A stretch of 64,000 nucleotides of DNA from Agrococcus jejuensis. Lineage in GTDB: Bacteria > Actinomycetota > Actinomycetes > Actinomycetales > Microbacteriaceae. How positions within the stretch are numbered: position 1 is the first letter of the stretch; the number at the start of each line of letters is the position of its first letter. Under the pieces are notes generated by a model. The model did no database searches. It had not been told where the DNA came from and saw only the letters and a program-made list of their open reading frames with translations. Positions 61,623 through 64,000 of the stretch are shown here, in pieces. The stretch covers positions 434,001 to 498,000 of the forward strand of contig NZ_VEFR01000001.1 in the NCBI RefSeq assembly GCF_007679035.1. The letters are read 5' to 3'. The position numbers and the translations under genes are program-made.

Positions 61623-61829
61623 ATGGGCGGATTCGCCGGGAACCTGGCCTCCCACTGGTGGGTCATCCTCATCATCGTGCTGCTGATCTTCGGCGCCACG
61701 CGACTGCCGCAGCTCGCGAAGGGCATCGGCGAGTCGATCAACGTCTTCAAGCGCGAGGTGAAGAAGGACGCACCCGCCGACGAGGCGGACACGACGACGC
61801 CGTCGAACGACGCACGCGACTCCAAGTAG
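61623..61829 (+). CDS. tatA: Sec-independent protein translocase TatA
   Basis: TatA forms the pore part of the twin-arginine translocase that exports folded proteins. The 68-residue protein has a short N-terminus, one membrane helix (WWVILIIVLLIFGATRLPQLA) with the conserved FG hinge, an amphipathic helix (AKGIGESINVFKREVKK) and an acidic Thr/Asp tail. GAGAGGA lies about seven bases before the ATG. It is followed three bases later by tatC. Confidence 0.96.
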   Translation: MGGFAGNLASHWWVILIIVLLIFGATRLPQLAKGIGESINVFKREVKKDAPADEADTTTPSNDARDSK

Positions 61830-61832
61830 CGC

Positions 61833-62639
61833 ATGGCCGTCACGGCCGGAGCCTCGAAGCGCACCCGACGTCCCCGCGACGCCGAGGGCCGCATGCGGCT
61901 CATCGAGCATCTGCGCGAGCTGCGGCGGCGCTTCGTCATCTCGTTCGCCGCGATCGCGGTGCTCGGCATCGGCGGCTTCTTCCTGTCGGACTTCGTGCTC
62001 ATGCTCCTCGCGGCGCCGCTCGTGCCGCTGCAGGAGGAGCGCATCGTCGAGCTGAACTTCACGTTCATCACGCAGTCGTTCGACATCAAGATGCGCATCG
62101 GCCTGCTCGTGGGCGTCATCGCCTCGAGCCCCGTCTGGCTCTACAACATCCTCGCGTTCCTGCTGCCCGGCCTGCACAAGGGCGAGCGCCGCTACGTCTG
62201 GGGCTTCCTCGCCTCGGCGGTGCCGCTGTTCCTCGGCGGCTGCACCATGGGCTGGCTGCTGCTGCCGCGCATCGTGCAGCTCTTCGTGGGCTTCGCACCG
62301 GCCGGCACGACGTCGGTGCTGTCCGCGCAGGAGTACTTCGACTTCTCCTTCAAGCTCGTCGTGGCGATCGGCCTCGGCTTCGTCGTGCCCGTCGTGATCG
62401 TCTTCCTCAACCTCGCCGGCGCCATCACGGGAGCCGCGATCCTCAAGGGATGGCGATGGTCGGTGCTCGGCATCGCGCTGTTCGCGGCGTGCGTCACGCC
62501 GGCCGGTGAGCTGCTGTCGATGTTCCTCATCGCCGGGCCGATCATCGTGCTCTACTTCGCCGCCGGCGGCTTCGCCGTGCTCAACGACCGCCGCCGCGCC
62601 AAGCGGCTCGCCGCCGACTCCTCGGTCGGGACCGCGTGA
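61833..62639 (+). CDS. tatC: Sec-independent protein translocase TatC
   Basis: TatC recognises twin-arginine signal peptides and is the core of the Tat complex. The 268-residue protein has six helices with conserved EGRMRLIEHLRELRRRF and IASSPVWLYNILAFLLPGL, and ends in a short basic tail. No tatB gene lies between tatA and tatC. It overlaps the helicase gene as GTGA. Confidence 0.96.
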   Translation: MAVTAGASKRTRRPRDAEGRMRLIEHLRELRRRFVISFAAIAVLGIGGFFLSDFVLMLLAAPLVPLQEERIVELNFTFITQSFDIKMRIGLLVGVIASSPVWLYNILAFLLPGLHKGERRYVWGFLASAVPLFLGGCTMGWLLLPRIVQLFVGFAPAGTTSVLSAQEYFDFSFKLVVAIGLGFVVPVVIVFLNLAGAITGAAILKGWRWSVLGIALFAACVTPAGELLSMFLIAGPIIVLYFAAGGFAVLNDRRRAKRLAADSSVGTA

Positions 62640-64000
62640 CGCATCCCGCCACCGAGGCCTTCGGCGCAGCGCTCCCGTTCGGCCTCGATCCCTTCCAGCG
62701 CCAGGCGTGCGAGCTCGTCGAGGACGGCCGCAGCGTGCTGGTCGCGGCCCCGACGGGTGCGGGCAAGACGATCGTGGCCGAGTTCGCGATCCATCTCACG
62801 CTCGCCGCCCCCACGGGACGCGTCTTCTACACGACGCCGATGAAGGCGCTGTCGAACCAGAAGTTCCGCGAGCTGCAGGCCGTCTACGGCGACGACGCGG
62901 GACTGCTCACCGGCGACTCGTCGATCCGCGGCGACGCCCGCGTCGTCGTCATGACGACCGAGGTGCTGCGCAACATGCTCTACGAGGGCCGCGACCTGTC
63001 GGACCTCGAGCACGTCGTGATGGACGAGGTGCACTACCTCGCCGACCGCTTCCGCGGCGCCGTCTGGGAGGAGGTCATCATCCACCTCCCGCGCCACGTG
63101 CGCATGGTGTCGCTCTCGGCGACCGTCTCGAACGCCGAGGAGTTCGGCGACTGGCTGCAGGCCGTGCGCGGCGAGACGAGCCTCGTCGTGAGCGAGCACC
63201 GACCGGTGCCGCTCGAGGGCCACGTGCTCGTGCGCGGCTCGCTCGTCGACCTCTTCGACTCCCGCGGCGACGCCGAGCAGCATCGTCCGAGCCGCGAGCT
63301 CGTGGAGCGCACGCGCGGCAGCGACGGCTCGGCGGCGCACGGGCATCGCGACCGCGGCGGCCACAACCGGCACGTCGGTCGCGGGCAGCAGGGGCGCAAG
63401 GGACAGCGCCGCGGTGCCGTCGCGCGCGACTCGTTCTCGTGGCGCGGCGACCGACGCCCGGCGCGCGTCGATCGCAGCGCGCTCATCGAGCTGCTCGACG
63501 ACGCGTCGATGCTGCCGGCCATCTGCTTCATCTTCTCCCGCAAGGGATGCGACGCCGCCGTCGAGCAGGTGCTGCGCGGCGGCGTCTCGCTGACGACTGC
63601 GGAGGAGCGCGGCGAGATCCGCGCGCTCGTCGAGGAGCGCACGCGCCGGCTCGACGAGTCCGACCTCGCGGTGCTGGGCTTCTGGGAGTGGGTCGACGGG
63701 CTCGAGCGCGGCGTCGCCGCCCACCACGCCGGCCTCCTGCCGGTGTTCAAGGAGATCGTCGAGGAGCTCTTCCAGCGGCGGCTGCTGCGCGTCGTGTTCG
63801 CGACCGAGACGCTCGCGCTCGGCATCAACATGCCGGCCCGCACGGTCGTGCTCGAGCAGCTCGAGAAGTTCAACGGCGAGGCGCGCGTGCGCATCACGCC
63901 GGGCGAGTACACGCAGCTCACGGGCCGGGCAGGACGGCGCGGCATCGACACCGAGGGGCACTCGGTCATCGCCTGGACGGGCGAGCAGACGCCGCAGGAG
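62636..64000 (+). CDS. Ski2/HelY-type DEAD/DEAH RNA helicase (partial)
   Basis: The visible 455 residues are the N-terminal part of a Ski2-like helicase (HelY in mycobacteria), cut by the window end. Walker A APTGAGKT is at residues 38-45, DEVH at 130-133 and SLSATVS follows. A basic Arg/Gly/His-rich insert lies around residues 220-275, and then motifs AHHAGLLP, FATETLALGINMPA and QLTGRAGRRG. GTG overlaps the tatC stop. The tatA-tatC-helicase order is common in actinobacteria. Its target RNA is unknown. Confidence 0.93.
   Translation, partial: MTHPATEAFGAALPFGLDPFQRQACELVEDGRSVLVAAPTGAGKTIVAEFAIHLTLAAPTGRVFYTTPMKALSNQKFRELQAVYGDDAGLLTGDSSIRGDARVVVMTTEVLRNMLYEGRDLSDLEHVVMDEVHYLADRFRGAVWEEVIIHLPRHVRMVSLSATVSNAEEFGDWLQAVRGETSLVVSEHRPVPLEGHVLVRGSLVDLFDSRGDAEQHRPSRELVERTRGSDGSAAHGHRDRGGHNRHVGRGQQGRKGQRRGAVARDSFSWRGDRRPARVDRSALIELLDDASMLPAICFIFSRKGCDAAVEQVLRGGVSLTTAEERGEIRALVEERTRRLDESDLAVLGFWEWVDGLERGVAAHHAGLLPVFKEIVEELFQRRLLRVVFATETLALGINMPARTVVLEQLEKFNGEARVRITPGEYTQLTGRAGRRGIDTEGHSVIAWTGEQTPQE

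Overview
This window is very GC-rich actinobacterial chromosome. The gene set points to the family Microbacteriaceae: mycothiol ligase MshC, the WYL pair PafB/PafC next to TatA/TatC and a HelY-type helicase, DUF3099 next to SURF1, an actinobacterial GT4 glycogen synthase, and a DUF222-HNH nuclease. I cannot fix the genus. Genes are tightly packed, many start with GTG, and more than 20 neighbouring pairs overlap by ATGA, GTGA or TGATG. No stretch longer than 300 bases lacks a gene, and I saw no phage, transposon, CRISPR array or origin.

Layout. 1-4840 (minus): pentose phosphate operon tkt-tal-pgi, running into what is probably zwf. 4976-8634: haem biosynthesis genes ctaB and ctaA, with an SDR and a Ppx/GppA phosphatase between them. 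8818-12926: iron-sulfur operon sufB-sufD-Rieske-sufC-sufT with a strong terminator. 13464-20540: ROK regulator, two palindromes, and a complete sugar ABC importer with a Gfo/Idh dehydrogenase. 20559-28823: DEAD-box helicase, hydrolase, BioY and PnuC vitamin transporters, an ABC-2 exporter, and a DHA2 drug pump with its PadR repressor. 28981-33421: ABC-F protein, TRIC-like channel, SURF1, DUF3099 and FabG. 33422-36860: a small accessory stretch (BenE-like transporter, DUF222-HNH nuclease, repeats, GrpB). 36874-40876: SerB, glycogen genes glgC and glgA back to back, and an ABC ATPase. 41002-51005: ribosomal protein bL31B, exonuclease, glycosyltransferase, sirtuin, rRNA/tRNA methylase, penicillin-binding carboxypeptidase, SGNH hydrolase, DNA polymerase IV, isochorismatase-like and PspC proteins. 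Then come tRNA-Leu(GAG), M20 peptidase, UppP, MshC, a kinase-like protein and PAC2. 56956-64000: HAD, TrmI, FKBP lipoprotein, PafB, PafC, TatA, TatC and HelY (cut by the window end).

Three observations stand out. First, trmI and the FKBP-pafB-pafC-tatAC-helY block overlap by 4 bases, exactly where other actinobacteria carry the Pup-proteasome genes (mpa, dop, pup, prcBA, pafA). The degradation machinery is absent here while PafBC is kept. Second, at least twelve genes have a TAnnnT hexamer exactly 6-7 bases before the start codon, which indicates frequent leaderless transcription and helps fix starts. Third, several intergenic palindromes sit where operators are expected: two before the sugar ABC operon and one before padR.
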